DNA from: CAVORD01 sp963698535
Lineage (GTDB): Bacteria > Bacteroidota > Bacteroidia > Bacteroidales > VadinHA17
Length of the DNA stretch: 16,659 nt
NCBI GenBank assembly: GCA_963698535.1
Contig: CAVORD010000004.1
Span: 1-16,659, forward strand
Reading direction: 5' to 3'
The position numbers and the translations under genes are program-made. Position 1 is the first letter of the stretch; every line of letters starts with the position of its first letter. The notes under the pieces were generated by a model, which saw only the letters and a list, made by a program, of their open reading frames with translations, was not told the DNA's origin and searched no databases. Below, one piece after another: positions 7,537 to 15,802 of this stretch.

Positions 7537-7616
7537 AAAAGATAACTGCAACAAAAAAGGGTTCTGTCCGTCTTTACCGTGGGAACCCAATATTTCCACT
7601 ACTTAAACCTTCCTAT

Positions 7617-10037
7617 ATGTTTAACAATTTGATAAAACACAGCCTGAGATCTTTTAAAAGGCAGCGGGCCTATATAATCATCAATGTTCTTGGACTCTCC
7701 ATTGGTATTGCCTGCAGTCTTCTAATTGCTCTCTTTGTAATTAACGAGGCGAGCTATGATCAATATAATGTTAAAAAGGATAGAATATACCGTTTGATCC
7801 TGGACGGTAAAATTGGCGGGCAGGAGCTTAAAGTTGCATCTACAGCTGCAATAATTGGCCCTACAATGGCAAAAGAATTCCCTGAGATTGAATCTTTTCT
7901 GAGGATCAACGGCTGGGGACCTACAATCGTAGAGTACAATAGTCAAACCTTTACGGAAGAGCATATGGTCGAAGCCGACTCTTCATTCTTCGATTTCTTC
8001 TCTATTCCTGTCCTGAAGGGCGATCTCAGTAATCTGCTTAATTCACCAAGAAAGATCGTGCTCTCAGAGTCTACCGCCAGGAAGATCTTCGGGAACGAGA
8101 ACCCTATTGACAAGACCATTAAGATAGGGACTGATACAAACAGGTACACGGTCTCGGGTGTGATGGCCGATATGCCGGAAAAGTCACATTTTGAAGCCAA
8201 TATGATTGGCTCGTTTATGACCAACAGAAGGTCAAATGATCCCATGTGGACGAACAACAGTTTCTGCACCTACCTGCTGTTAAAGCCAAATACCGACTAC
8301 AGGGATGTGGATAATAAGATCCCTGATCTGATATTAAAATATGTAGGGCCTGAGGTTCAGCAATTTATGGGGATATCCCTGGAAGATTTCTTCTCTCAGG
8401 GCAACAGATACAAGTTCTATCTGCAGAACCTTACAGATATCCATCTGGACACCTCTATAGAGCAGGAGTTCAAAGAAGCCAGTGATCCAAAGTTCCTGGT
8501 GATCTTCGGCAGTATTGCCATTCTTATCGTTTTGATAGCGGCAATAAATTTTATGAATCTCTCAACGGCTCAGGCCGCCAGAAGAGCAAAAGAAGTAGGT
8601 ATTAAAAAGATTGCCGGCTCGTCAAGGGGGATGCTTGTAACTCAGTTCCTGTCAGAATCATTTATTCTATCATTTATCTCATTGATTTTCGCGCTGGTTA
8701 TCATAAAGGTTTCATTACCATTTTTTAATAATCTTCTTAAAACGAGTCTGGAGCTAAAGTTGCTTTCCGACTGGTATGTGATACCGGTATTGATAATCTT
8801 CTCAATGGTAGTCGGGTTCCTTGCCGGCAGCTACCCGGCCCTGTTTCTTTCCTCCTTTAATCCTTATGAAGTATTGAAGGGCAGTTTAAGAAGAAGTTCG
8901 CAAAACGGAAGGCTTAGAAAAGTGCTGGTGATTTTCCAGTTTTCAGTGTCAATATTGCTTATTGTGGGTACAATGATTATGTACAGCCAGATAAGATTTA
9001 TGCTGAACAAGGATGTCGGATTCAATAAGGAACAGTTGATAGTTATCAACAGGGCTAGTGCCCTGGGAACAAAGATAAAGTCCTTCAAGCAGGTTGTAAA
9101 GGATATTCCGGGAGTTGTTAATATCGCAAACTCCACAGCAGTGCCGGGAAGGAATAACAATAACAATGGTTACATGCTTGAGGGGAGAAAAGAAGAGACC
9201 TTCCTGATGCAGTCCAACTGGATCGATCATGATTTTCTTGCTACAATGGGCATGACTCTGCTTGAAGGCCGGACTTTCGATGAGTCGTTCGGTAACGATC
9301 AGGAGTGCTGCCTTGTGAACGAGGCAGCGGTAAAGGATTTTGGAATTACCGATCCTGAAAAAACCAGATTTATGAAGCCAATGGATGGAGGCAGGATGGC
9401 CAGCCTCCAGGTGATAGGGGTAGTGAAAAACTTCAACTTTGAGTCCCTTCGCAACCCAATTGATCCCTACATTTTCCTCTTTAAAACAGATGATATGTTG
9501 GGCGGATACCTCACCGTAAGATTATCGGAGAACAACTATTCTCAGACCATCACTGAAATAGAAAAAACATGGAAGGAGTTTACAGCCAATGCTCCACTGC
9601 AATATTACTTTGTTGATGAGGATTTTGAGCAGATGTATATTCAGGAGAAACAAAATGCCCAGCTGGCTGTGATCTTTTCAATACTTGCAATATTTATAGC
9701 CGCTCTGGGACTTTTCGGCTTAACTTCCTTCACCGTTGAACAAAGAACCAAAGAGATAGGAGTGAGGAAAGCACTGGGCTCATCGGTAACAGGTATATAT
9801 TTTGCTATATCGAAAGAGGTACTGATACTGATTTCAATATCTGCCATAATAGCCTGGCCGTTAATCTATTATATCGCCTCCAACTGGCTTGAGAATTTCT
9901 ATTACAGGATCGATCTGGGAGTATTCAGCTTTATCGGTGGTCTGGCGATAGCCATTTTCATAGCCCTGATTACAATAAGTTATCGTATTTTAAAAGCAGC
10001 TAACGTTAATCCTGCCCGTTCGCTTAAGTATGAATAA
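7617..10037 (+). CDS. ABC transporter permease, two-repeat FtsX/MacB type (paralogue 2)
   Basis: This 806-residue paralogue has TM1 at about 19-43 and a first periplasmic domain to about 290. The first FtsX block begins near 292 with the motif KEVGIKKIAGS near 323. The second periplasmic domain contains WIDHDFLATMGMTLLEGRTF, the same conserved block as in paralogues 1 and 4. The second FtsX block has EQRTKEIGVRKALGS near 707-721, and the protein ends NPARSLKYE. ATG 7617 gives MFNNLIKHSLRSFKRQRAYI with the shared 22-residue run-up to the first helix. It follows paralogue 1 by 80 bases and precedes paralogue 3 by only 12, so genes 2 and 3 are almost certainly co-transcribed. The family and two-repeat architecture are clear; the cargo or signal handled is unknown. 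Confidence 0.9.
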   Translation: MFNNLIKHSLRSFKRQRAYIIINVLGLSIGIACSLLIALFVINEASYDQYNVKKDRIYRLILDGKIGGQELKVASTAAIIGPTMAKEFPEIESFLRINGWGPTIVEYNSQTFTEEHMVEADSSFFDFFSIPVLKGDLSNLLNSPRKIVLSESTARKIFGNENPIDKTIKIGTDTNRYTVSGVMADMPEKSHFEANMIGSFMTNRRSNDPMWTNNSFCTYLLLKPNTDYRDVDNKIPDLILKYVGPEVQQFMGISLEDFFSQGNRYKFYLQNLTDIHLDTSIEQEFKEASDPKFLVIFGSIAILIVLIAAINFMNLSTAQAARRAKEVGIKKIAGSSRGMLVTQFLSESFILSFISLIFALVIIKVSLPFFNNLLKTSLELKLLSDWYVIPVLIIFSMVVGFLAGSYPALFLSSFNPYEVLKGSLRRSSQNGRLRKVLVIFQFSVSILLIVGTMIMYSQIRFMLNKDVGFNKEQLIVINRASALGTKIKSFKQVVKDIPGVVNIANSTAVPGRNNNNNGYMLEGRKEETFLMQSNWIDHDFLATMGMTLLEGRTFDESFGNDQECCLVNEAAVKDFGITDPEKTRFMKPMDGGRMASLQVIGVVKNFNFESLRNPIDPYIFLFKTDDMLGGYLTVRLSENNYSQTITEIEKTWKEFTANAPLQYYFVDEDFEQMYIQEKQNAQLAVIFSILAIFIAALGLFGLTSFTVEQRTKEIGVRKALGSSVTGIYFAISKEVLILISISAIIAWPLIYYIASNWLENFYYRIDLGVFSFIGGLAIAIFIALITISYRILKAANVNPARSLKYE

Positions 10038-10049
10038 AAAAGCAGACAT

Positions 10050-12425
10050 ATGTTCAGAAATTATCTTCTTGTAACCTACAGGAACCTGATCAAGAACCGG
10101 CTGTTCACCGCTATTAATATAATTGGACTGGGTATAGCCCTGTCGGTTTGTGTCGTCGCGTTCTTCAACAACATGTTCAACCATGACTTTAACAGGACCC
10201 ATGAAAACTTTGATGTCATCTACCGGGTGAACAGTTTCAGGGATATGCAGGGTAGGGAGCAGGAATATGGAATAGTACCTGCCACCCTTGGCCTGGAGAT
10301 AAAAAATGATATACCAGGGATAGAAAAATCGTCAAGATTGCTGAGATCAACCTCTCCGGTCAAGGAGGGAGACGATATCTTCTCCAATCAGATCTCATAT
10401 GTAGACCCTGAGTTCCTCGACATCTTTACCTTTCCGATAATCTACGGTTCAAAGGAGGTGATAGAAAATCAGGCCAATGTCCTTATAAGCAGGAAGATTG
10501 CCGGGACACTTTTTGGCGAAGAGTTTCCCATAGGTAAGATGATCTCTATTGTAAACGACCAGAACAAGGAGTTTACCTATACGGTAGGCGGAGTATTTGA
10601 AGATTTGCCGGAGAATTCCAGTTTCAGGATCGATATACTTACCCACTTCGATAATTTTCTTCTGATGTGGAACATCAATGATACCGATTGGAAGACATGG
10701 GTAAATGCTCTGTTCATACAGGTGTCGGACAAGTCGGCCATCTCTTCAATTACGACCTCCCTGAAGAGCTATCTACCTGTACAAAACAGGGCAAGGGAAG
10801 ACTTCAGGATCAACAGGTTTGTTCTTATACCGCTAAAAGATGTAGGTAACAATTCCAGGGAGATATGGTCCTCCGGACTTTTCCCGTCGCTTCATCCGGC
10901 TGCGGTTTTTTCACCACCCATTATGGCACTGTTCATTCTGCTCATAGCCTGTTTCAATTTTGCCAATACCTCCAGGGCTACATTCAGCAAGAGGCTGAAG
11001 GAGATAGGTTTAAGGAAGACCTTCGGGGGACAAAGAAGGCAGCTTGTTACCCAGTTCATGACAGAGACCTTTATCATATGTTTTCTGGCCATGTTTGTGG
11101 GGGTGGCATTCTCGGCATATCTGGTACCTGCGTATAGCAGTTTGTGGCCGGAAATGACCCTCCATTTATCGCTCATAAAGTATCCCGGATTCTGGGCCTT
11201 CTCCGTCTTGCTGGTGCTCATCACAGGTTTTATCGCAGGTGTCTATCCCGCCCTTTATGTTAGTTCTTTCAGTCCTGTGAATGTTTTAAAGGGGACAACA
11301 AGGGTGGCTGGTTCCGGAAAGCTTTCGATAATTCTTTTGACACTGCAATTTTCTATCTCAATAATGGCGCTGGTAATGGGGATCGTTTTTGTTAAGAATG
11401 CCAATTACCAAAAAAGCCTCGACAGGGGCTACGATAATGCCAGCCTTATAGCTATTCCTGTTTCTCCCGAATTTTACAATTCGTTCAGGAATGAAATAAG
11501 CAGAAACCCGAAGATCATTTCGGCCGAAGGGACACAGAGCCATATAGGGTTTGGTATTTACCGCAGACCAATAAAGGATGAGGAGAAGCAACTTGAAGTG
11601 GATGTGCTGGATGTAGGTCCGGAATATGCAACAATCATGGGACTCAGGCTCGTGGAGGGACGACTGTTCGATGAGTCGAGGGCAGCAGCCGACAGGGCTA
11701 ATGGCTCAATAATTGTCAATAGGAAGTGGGTTAATAACTTTGGATGGGAAGGGGCGGTTGGAAGAACGGTTACCCTTTATGATACTACCAGACTGACAGT
11801 TATTGGGGTAGTAGAAGATTATTATAACTCCGGTCTGTGGCGGGAAATTGAACCGGTGATGCTCCGGCTGACGAGGAACGATGATTATGGGGTTCTTGTG
11901 GTTAGGGCTAAGCCTGAAGATCTGGACTCTACTCTGGAATACATTAAAGAGGAGTGGAAAAGCAGATTCCCCAACTATTTATTCCAGGGAATGGTACAGA
12001 ACGATACCATGCAGGAGGAGCAGGATGTTAACGGCAGTATAACAAAGGTCAACCTGTTTCTGGCTATAATTGCCACTCTACTCTCTCTTGTCGGAATGTT
12101 TAACCTCGTATCGCTGGATATTATCAAGCGTACAAAGGAGATAGGCATAAGGAAGATACAGGGGGCACCTGTTGCGACATTAATGTATCTGATAAGCAGG
12201 AAATTTCTGATAGTACTGGCTGTTGCCTCTGTTCTTGGCTGTGCCGGCGGATACTATATGTCGCTTATGCTCCTGGACAGTATTTGGGACTATTTTGTCG
12301 ATATAAAAGCAGGCATTCTTGTCAGCGCTGTAGCCATAATGTTTATGGCCACCATCATTACCCTGCTCTATAAGGTCATAAGGGCTGCCCTGAGAAACCC
12401 GGCAGTATCCCTGCGCTACGAATAG
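10050..12425 (+). CDS. ABC transporter permease, two-repeat FtsX/MacB type (paralogue 3)
   Basis: This 791-residue paralogue has TM1 at about 19-42 (AINIIGLGIALSVCVVAFF). The first FtsX block starts near 287, with KEIGLRKTFGG near 316. The second periplasmic domain includes YATIMGLRLVEGRLFDES and VIGVVEDYYNSG. The second FtsX block has IIKRTKEIGIRKIQGAP near 691-705, and it ends NPAVSLRYE. ATG 10050 gives MFRNYLLVTYRNLIKNRLFT, aligned with the other paralogues. It starts 12 bases after paralogue 2, so it is translationally close and surely in the same transcript. After its TAG come the terminator and antisense GRAM gene, so the first transcription unit of the cluster probably ends here. Compared with its neighbours its linker before the first FtsX block is unusual (Pro-rich LHPAAVFSPP). 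Confidence 0.9.
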   Translation: MFRNYLLVTYRNLIKNRLFTAINIIGLGIALSVCVVAFFNNMFNHDFNRTHENFDVIYRVNSFRDMQGREQEYGIVPATLGLEIKNDIPGIEKSSRLLRSTSPVKEGDDIFSNQISYVDPEFLDIFTFPIIYGSKEVIENQANVLISRKIAGTLFGEEFPIGKMISIVNDQNKEFTYTVGGVFEDLPENSSFRIDILTHFDNFLLMWNINDTDWKTWVNALFIQVSDKSAISSITTSLKSYLPVQNRAREDFRINRFVLIPLKDVGNNSREIWSSGLFPSLHPAAVFSPPIMALFILLIACFNFANTSRATFSKRLKEIGLRKTFGGQRRQLVTQFMTETFIICFLAMFVGVAFSAYLVPAYSSLWPEMTLHLSLIKYPGFWAFSVLLVLITGFIAGVYPALYVSSFSPVNVLKGTTRVAGSGKLSIILLTLQFSISIMALVMGIVFVKNANYQKSLDRGYDNASLIAIPVSPEFYNSFRNEISRNPKIISAEGTQSHIGFGIYRRPIKDEEKQLEVDVLDVGPEYATIMGLRLVEGRLFDESRAAADRANGSIIVNRKWVNNFGWEGAVGRTVTLYDTTRLTVIGVVEDYYNSGLWREIEPVMLRLTRNDDYGVLVVRAKPEDLDSTLEYIKEEWKSRFPNYLFQGMVQNDTMQEEQDVNGSITKVNLFLAIIATLLSLVGMFNLVSLDIIKRTKEIGIRKIQGAPVATLMYLISRKFLIVLAVASVLGCAGGYYMSLMLLDSIWDYFVDIKAGILVSAVAIMFMATIITLLYKVIRAALRNPAVSLRYE

Positions 12426-12443
12426 GGCCTGGTTACCTGACAT

Positions 12444-12477
12444 AAAAAAAGGATACCTGCCTCTCCGGCAGATATCC
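12444..12477 (-). terminator. Rho-independent terminator of the antisense GRAM gene
   Basis: GGATA-c-CTGCC (12451-12461) pairs with GGCAG-a-TATCC (12467-12477) around the loop TCTCC, with one mismatch. Read on the - strand the stem is followed by seven Ts (12450 down to 12444). It lies about 40 bases beyond the stop of the - strand gene ending at 12516. The stem may also help stop transcription arriving from paralogue 3 on the + strand, although no T-run follows there. Confidence 0.8.
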
Positions 12478-12515
12478 CTGATGCTCTGAAGAGCTATATA
12501 TAGTGATAAGGTGTG

Positions 12516-12824
12516 CTAGTACATTCTGTTGATAAGCTGTCCTATCTCATCTCTCTTCTTCAGTGGGAAGCTAAGACTTTTACCATCCCTGGTAACAACA
12601 TTTAATCCTTTGGCCCCAAAGAGACCTTTGCCGAAAAAGATGACCTCCAGAATATTCTCAAAGAGTATCTCCAGATTGAATTTCTCACTCCCGGCCTGAA
12701 GAGTCTTGAAATAAATACGCTGGTTTGTTACTATCAGCTTACCGTCAACTATTTGGTTGTCAATCACCTGATTTGTATCACCGGCCTTCAGGACAACCTC
12801 ATTTGCGTATAGATCTACAGTCAT
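12516..12824 (-). CDS. GRAM/PH-like domain protein
   Basis: This is a 102-residue soluble protein with no signal peptide or membrane segment. The central VDGKLIVTNQRIYFKT (about 27-42), then the strand-rich ILFENILEVIFFGKGLFG and GLNVVTRDGKSLSFPL, match the pattern of GRAM or bacterial PH-like domains: a small beta barrel with a TNqRl turn and a final helix (EIGQLINRMY). In eukaryotes such domains bind lipids or proteins at membranes; bacterial members are mostly uncharacterised. It is encoded antisense between two permease genes, with its own terminator at 12444-12477 and a divergent promoter region of 147 bases shared with paralogue 4. The ATG at 12822-12824 is the first residue of the domain proper. 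Fold assignment is good; role unknown, and a functional tie to the permeases is only suggested by position. Confidence 0.75.
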   Translation of the reverse strand: MTVDLYANEVVLKAGDTNQVIDNQIVDGKLIVTNQRIYFKTLQAGSEKFNLEILFENILEVIFFGKGLFGAKGLNVVTRDGKSLSFPLKKRDEIGQLINRMY

Positions 12825-12905
12825 TGTATGTTGTTTTAATAAAGACGGCCATTGGTATCAGAAGTTGCATAATATATCAAAATTCGCTTTTCAGGAGCCT
12901 TTTCC

Positions 12906-12936
12906 TTTGAAGGTATTGTGTAAAAAGCTAAATTGG
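12906..12936 (+). promoter_or_regulatory. Candidate Bacteroidetes sigma-ABfr promoter for paralogue 4
   Basis: TTTG (12906-12909) is followed after 19 bases by TAAATTGG (12929-12936), one mismatch from TAnnTTTG. This is the spacing expected for the primary Bacteroidetes sigma factor. Transcription would begin around 12942-12946, downstream of the TTG at 12933 and upstream of the GTG at 12972, which supports the GTG as the true start. Not proven. Confidence 0.4.
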
Positions 12937-12971
12937 AAATATTAAAGCCAAGCATCCAATTAGCATCTGAA

Positions 12972-15380
12972 GTGAAAATTTATTTTCTGAAGATCGCACT
13001 TAGAAGCATCTTCAAAAACAAACTTTATTCTCTTATCAATATTATTGGTCTGACCGTCGGCATCACTGCATTTCTGATGCTTACTCTTTTTGTCAGGTAC
13101 GAAAGGAGTTTCGATACTTTTTTCAGGAACAGTGACAATATTTACAGACTTCGGTATGAGCGGTCCAGTGATGAGGGGGAGACTGTGAAATTTGCATCAT
13201 GTTGTCCGCCAGCTGCAATAAGAATAAGAGAGTTGTATCCGGAGGTCGAAAAAATTGCCAGGGTATTCAGGTACAGGGCGACGGTAATTTTCGGTGACAC
13301 AAAATTCTATGAGGAGAGGATGTATTTTGCAGAACCTCAACTGTTTGATGTCTTCAATTTTGATTTTATTTCAGGCGATCCGGCAACCGGGATCTCAAAT
13401 GCAAATTGTGCTTTTATTTCTGAGTCTTATTCCCGAAAGTATTTCGGGAGCGAAAGTCCTCTTGGTAAGGCTATAATTGTCGATAAGGAGATGAGTTTCG
13501 TCATTACGGGTATCTTTCGGGACTTACCGGGTAACTCTCATCTAAACTTCGATATTTTACTATCATGGCCGGATTTAATTAATCATTATGGTCCGGAAAT
13601 GGAATCATCGTGGGGAGATACAGGCTTCTTTACCTATCTTGTGCTTAATCCTGCCTCTACCCCCGTGGAGCTGGAAGAAAAACTTAAATCCCTGGTTGAG
13701 ATGGACTTTGGTGAGGAACTAAAGTATTATAAACTAACCCTCGACCTGAAAGTTCAGTCGCTTACTGATATTCACCTGAAATCTCACTTCATGCAGGAAA
13801 TGGAGGTGAATGGCAACTATGAAACGGTGCTTTTCATGAGCATAATAGCTTTTTTTATTTTATTAATAGCCCTGGTAAATTATGTTAATATCACAACGGC
13901 TCGTTCCCTGACCAGGGCAACGGAGGTAGGATTAAGTAAGGTCGTTGGTGCCACAAGGGTTGAGCTGATACAACAATTCTTTGTTGAAACAATGTTGGTG
14001 AACCTGTTCGCTTTTATACTCTCCCTGATCCTCCTTTTAGTGTTTCTGCCACTCTTCTATAACCAAACAGGGATCTCAGCAACATTTATTATGTGGAATG
14101 AGAGCTGGTTCTGGCTATCCCTCATTACACTTTATATCGCATCGGGTATTCTTTCTGGTGTTTATCCGGCATTTGTCCTTACCTCCTTTAGACCTGCTGA
14201 CGTTCTAAAAGGTAACTATGCACATTCGGGAAAAGGTGTCTTTCTAAGAAGAGTTTTGGTGACATTTCAACTACTGATGGCTATTTGTCTCATTACCTGT
14301 ACTCTTTTGATATTTCAACAGGTTCATTACCTCCGGAAGCAGGAAAAGGGAATTTCAATTTCAAATATTCTTGCATTAAGGGCACCCCGTATCAGAGATA
14401 GTTCTTTTGGAAGCAAACTAATTGCCTTTAAAGAAGAATTGTTAAGAAATCAGATCATAACAAAATTCAGTGTTGGAACTGAAGTCCCGGGACGTCAGAT
14501 TTTATGGGATGCAGGTGGGATTTTCAGAGTTGGATCCGACCAGAGTAAGAATTATCAGATTATAGGTATTGACTACGATTATCTCGACCTTTTGGAGGCA
14601 AAAATATTAGCGGGAAGAAATTTTGACAGATCATACGGAACAGATTCTACATCACTTATACTTAATGAAAAGGCTGTAAAATGGATGGGATTCGCATCCC
14701 CGGAAGAGGCTATTAATAAACAGGTCAATTACTGGGGAAACATTTACAACATTGTAGGTGTCGTTGAAAACTATTGTCAGCAGTCTCCAAAAGAGGCTTT
14801 TGAACCTCATATATTCAGATTTCTTCCCCAGGGCCGTGATGTAAGGGGCGTATTTATGATAAAGATCAAACCAGGAAGCGAGACGAACGCTCTGAGTCTG
14901 GTTGAAACGACCTATTCAGAGTTCTTTCCCGATAACCCCTTTGACTATTTTTTTCTGGAGAATTATTATGATCAGCAATACAGGGATGAAAAGCTACTGG
15001 GAACGATCTTTATGATTTTTTCTCTTCTTGCACTTGTCGTTACCTCCCTGGGTATTTTCGGACTTACAGTGTTTTTGTTACTCCAAAAAACCAAAGAGAT
15101 AAGCATTAGGAGGATAGTAGGTTCAAATATTTTCGGGATCATAATCCTCTTTTCAAGGGATTTTGTTAGGATTACTTTATTTGCATTCTTGCTTGCTATC
15201 CCGCTGTGCTACATCTGGTTCTCTCATTGGCGTAATAATTTTGAAGCTAAACTGGATGTTTCAATCTGGTATTTTATAATTCCCTTTCTTGCTGTCATGA
15301 CCCTTACCCTGATTACAATTGGAATAATCGTTTTCAAAACTGCTTCCATAAGCCCGGCTGAAAATTTAAGAAGAGATTAA
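12972..15380 (+). CDS. ABC transporter permease, two-repeat FtsX/MacB type (paralogue 4)
   Basis: This 802-residue paralogue starts at GTG 12972. The open frame extends to TTG 12933, but GTG 12972 gives MKIYFLKIALRSIFKNKLYSLIN, where Asn falls at position 23 exactly as in the other three proteins, and a promoter-like sequence overlaps the TTG. TM1 is at about 19-42. The first FtsX block starts near 285, with an altered motif TEVGLSKVVGA near 316 (the usual Arg is Ser). The second periplasmic domain has GIDYDYLDLLEAKILAGRNF. The second FtsX block has QKTKEISIRRIVGS near 704-717, also diverged, and the C-terminus SPAENLRRD keeps the family ending only loosely. By eye it is more A/T rich than its neighbours. 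It is separated from paralogue 3 by the GRAM gene and its own promoter region, so it may be expressed separately. The regulator gene follows after 86 bases. Confidence 0.88.
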   Translation: MKIYFLKIALRSIFKNKLYSLINIIGLTVGITAFLMLTLFVRYERSFDTFFRNSDNIYRLRYERSSDEGETVKFASCCPPAAIRIRELYPEVEKIARVFRYRATVIFGDTKFYEERMYFAEPQLFDVFNFDFISGDPATGISNANCAFISESYSRKYFGSESPLGKAIIVDKEMSFVITGIFRDLPGNSHLNFDILLSWPDLINHYGPEMESSWGDTGFFTYLVLNPASTPVELEEKLKSLVEMDFGEELKYYKLTLDLKVQSLTDIHLKSHFMQEMEVNGNYETVLFMSIIAFFILLIALVNYVNITTARSLTRATEVGLSKVVGATRVELIQQFFVETMLVNLFAFILSLILLLVFLPLFYNQTGISATFIMWNESWFWLSLITLYIASGILSGVYPAFVLTSFRPADVLKGNYAHSGKGVFLRRVLVTFQLLMAICLITCTLLIFQQVHYLRKQEKGISISNILALRAPRIRDSSFGSKLIAFKEELLRNQIITKFSVGTEVPGRQILWDAGGIFRVGSDQSKNYQIIGIDYDYLDLLEAKILAGRNFDRSYGTDSTSLILNEKAVKWMGFASPEEAINKQVNYWGNIYNIVGVVENYCQQSPKEAFEPHIFRFLPQGRDVRGVFMIKIKPGSETNALSLVETTYSEFFPDNPFDYFFLENYYDQQYRDEKLLGTIFMIFSLLALVVTSLGIFGLTVFLLLQKTKEISIRRIVGSNIFGIIILFSRDFVRITLFAFLLAIPLCYIWFSHWRNNFEAKLDVSIWYFIIPFLAVMTLTLITIGIIVFKTASISPAENLRRD

Positions 15381-15406
15381 TCGATGCCTGGAAGAGCCGG
15401 CGGGAA

Positions 15407-15440
15407 AAAATGTCTATTTATTTGACACATTTTGTTTTTT
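15407..15440 (+). terminator. Weak A/T-rich terminator-like hairpin after paralogue 4
   Basis: AAAATGT (15407-15413) can pair with ACATTTT (15427-15433), followed by GTTTTTT. The stem is only A/T rich with a 13-base loop, so it would be weak. It lies 27 bases past the permease stop and before the response regulator, and could partly uncouple the two genes. Confidence 0.25.
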
Positions 15441-15466
15441 ATTCCGTCTTTTACTAAAACTTTATT

Positions 15467-15802
15467 ATGAAAAAGGGAACTCTTCTTTTGGTCGACGGTA
15501 ACAGGAGCCTCCTGAAGGAACTTGAGCTTCTTTTCAGGGATGAGTTCGGGAAGGTTTTGTCTGTTGACGATCCGGGAAGAATAGATGAGATGTTAAGGAA
15601 AAACGATGTAGATATCGTCGTTCTCGACATGAACTATAAGGCCGGTGTCCATAACGGTAATGAGGGACTTTTCTGGATGCGGGAGGTCTTTAAGACCGAC
15701 AGTAATATAAGTGTCGTTATAGTGGCTGAAAATGCAGATGTAGAAATTGCCGTTAAGGCGATCAAAGGAGGGGGCGGTCGATTTTATACTGAAGCCATGT
15801 GA
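15467..15802 (+). pseudogene. Receiver-domain fragment of an NtrC-type response regulator, ended by a frameshift
   Basis: ATG 15467 begins a receiver domain: MKKGTLLLVDGN, phospho-acceptor Asp54 in VVLDMNYKAG, then NGNEGLFWMREVF and DVEIAVKAIKGG. After codon 101 (GGG 15770-15772) the frame departs and reaches TGA at 15800-15802 after GGRFYTEAM, 111 residues in all. The natural continuation AVDFILKPCDNARLLATV, with the conserved Lys-Pro of receivers, is in another frame starting at 15774. The break is one surplus G in the run 15770-15774. Two signature positions also differ from typical family members: the usual acidic pair after the first strand reads Asp-Gly (10-11), and the switch Thr before the A-x-x-D-V-E block is Ala. 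Taken literally, the protein would lack the last strand and helix of the receiver and the whole output domain. A sequencing or assembly error is quite possible. Confidence 0.8.
15770..15774 (+). other. G5 homopolymer, site of the +1 frameshift
   Basis: Five Gs follow AAAGGA. With four Gs the codons read AAA GGA GGG GCG GTC GAT (K G G A V D) and join both halves of the regulator into one frame. The observed extra G shifts reading and brings in the TGA at 15800. Confidence 0.85.

Noticed and set aside
7559..7588. GGGTTC/GAACCC hairpin between permeases 1 and 2
   Set aside because: It has only a 6-bp stem with an 18-base loop and no T-run on the + strand, so it is not convincing as a terminator or attenuator.
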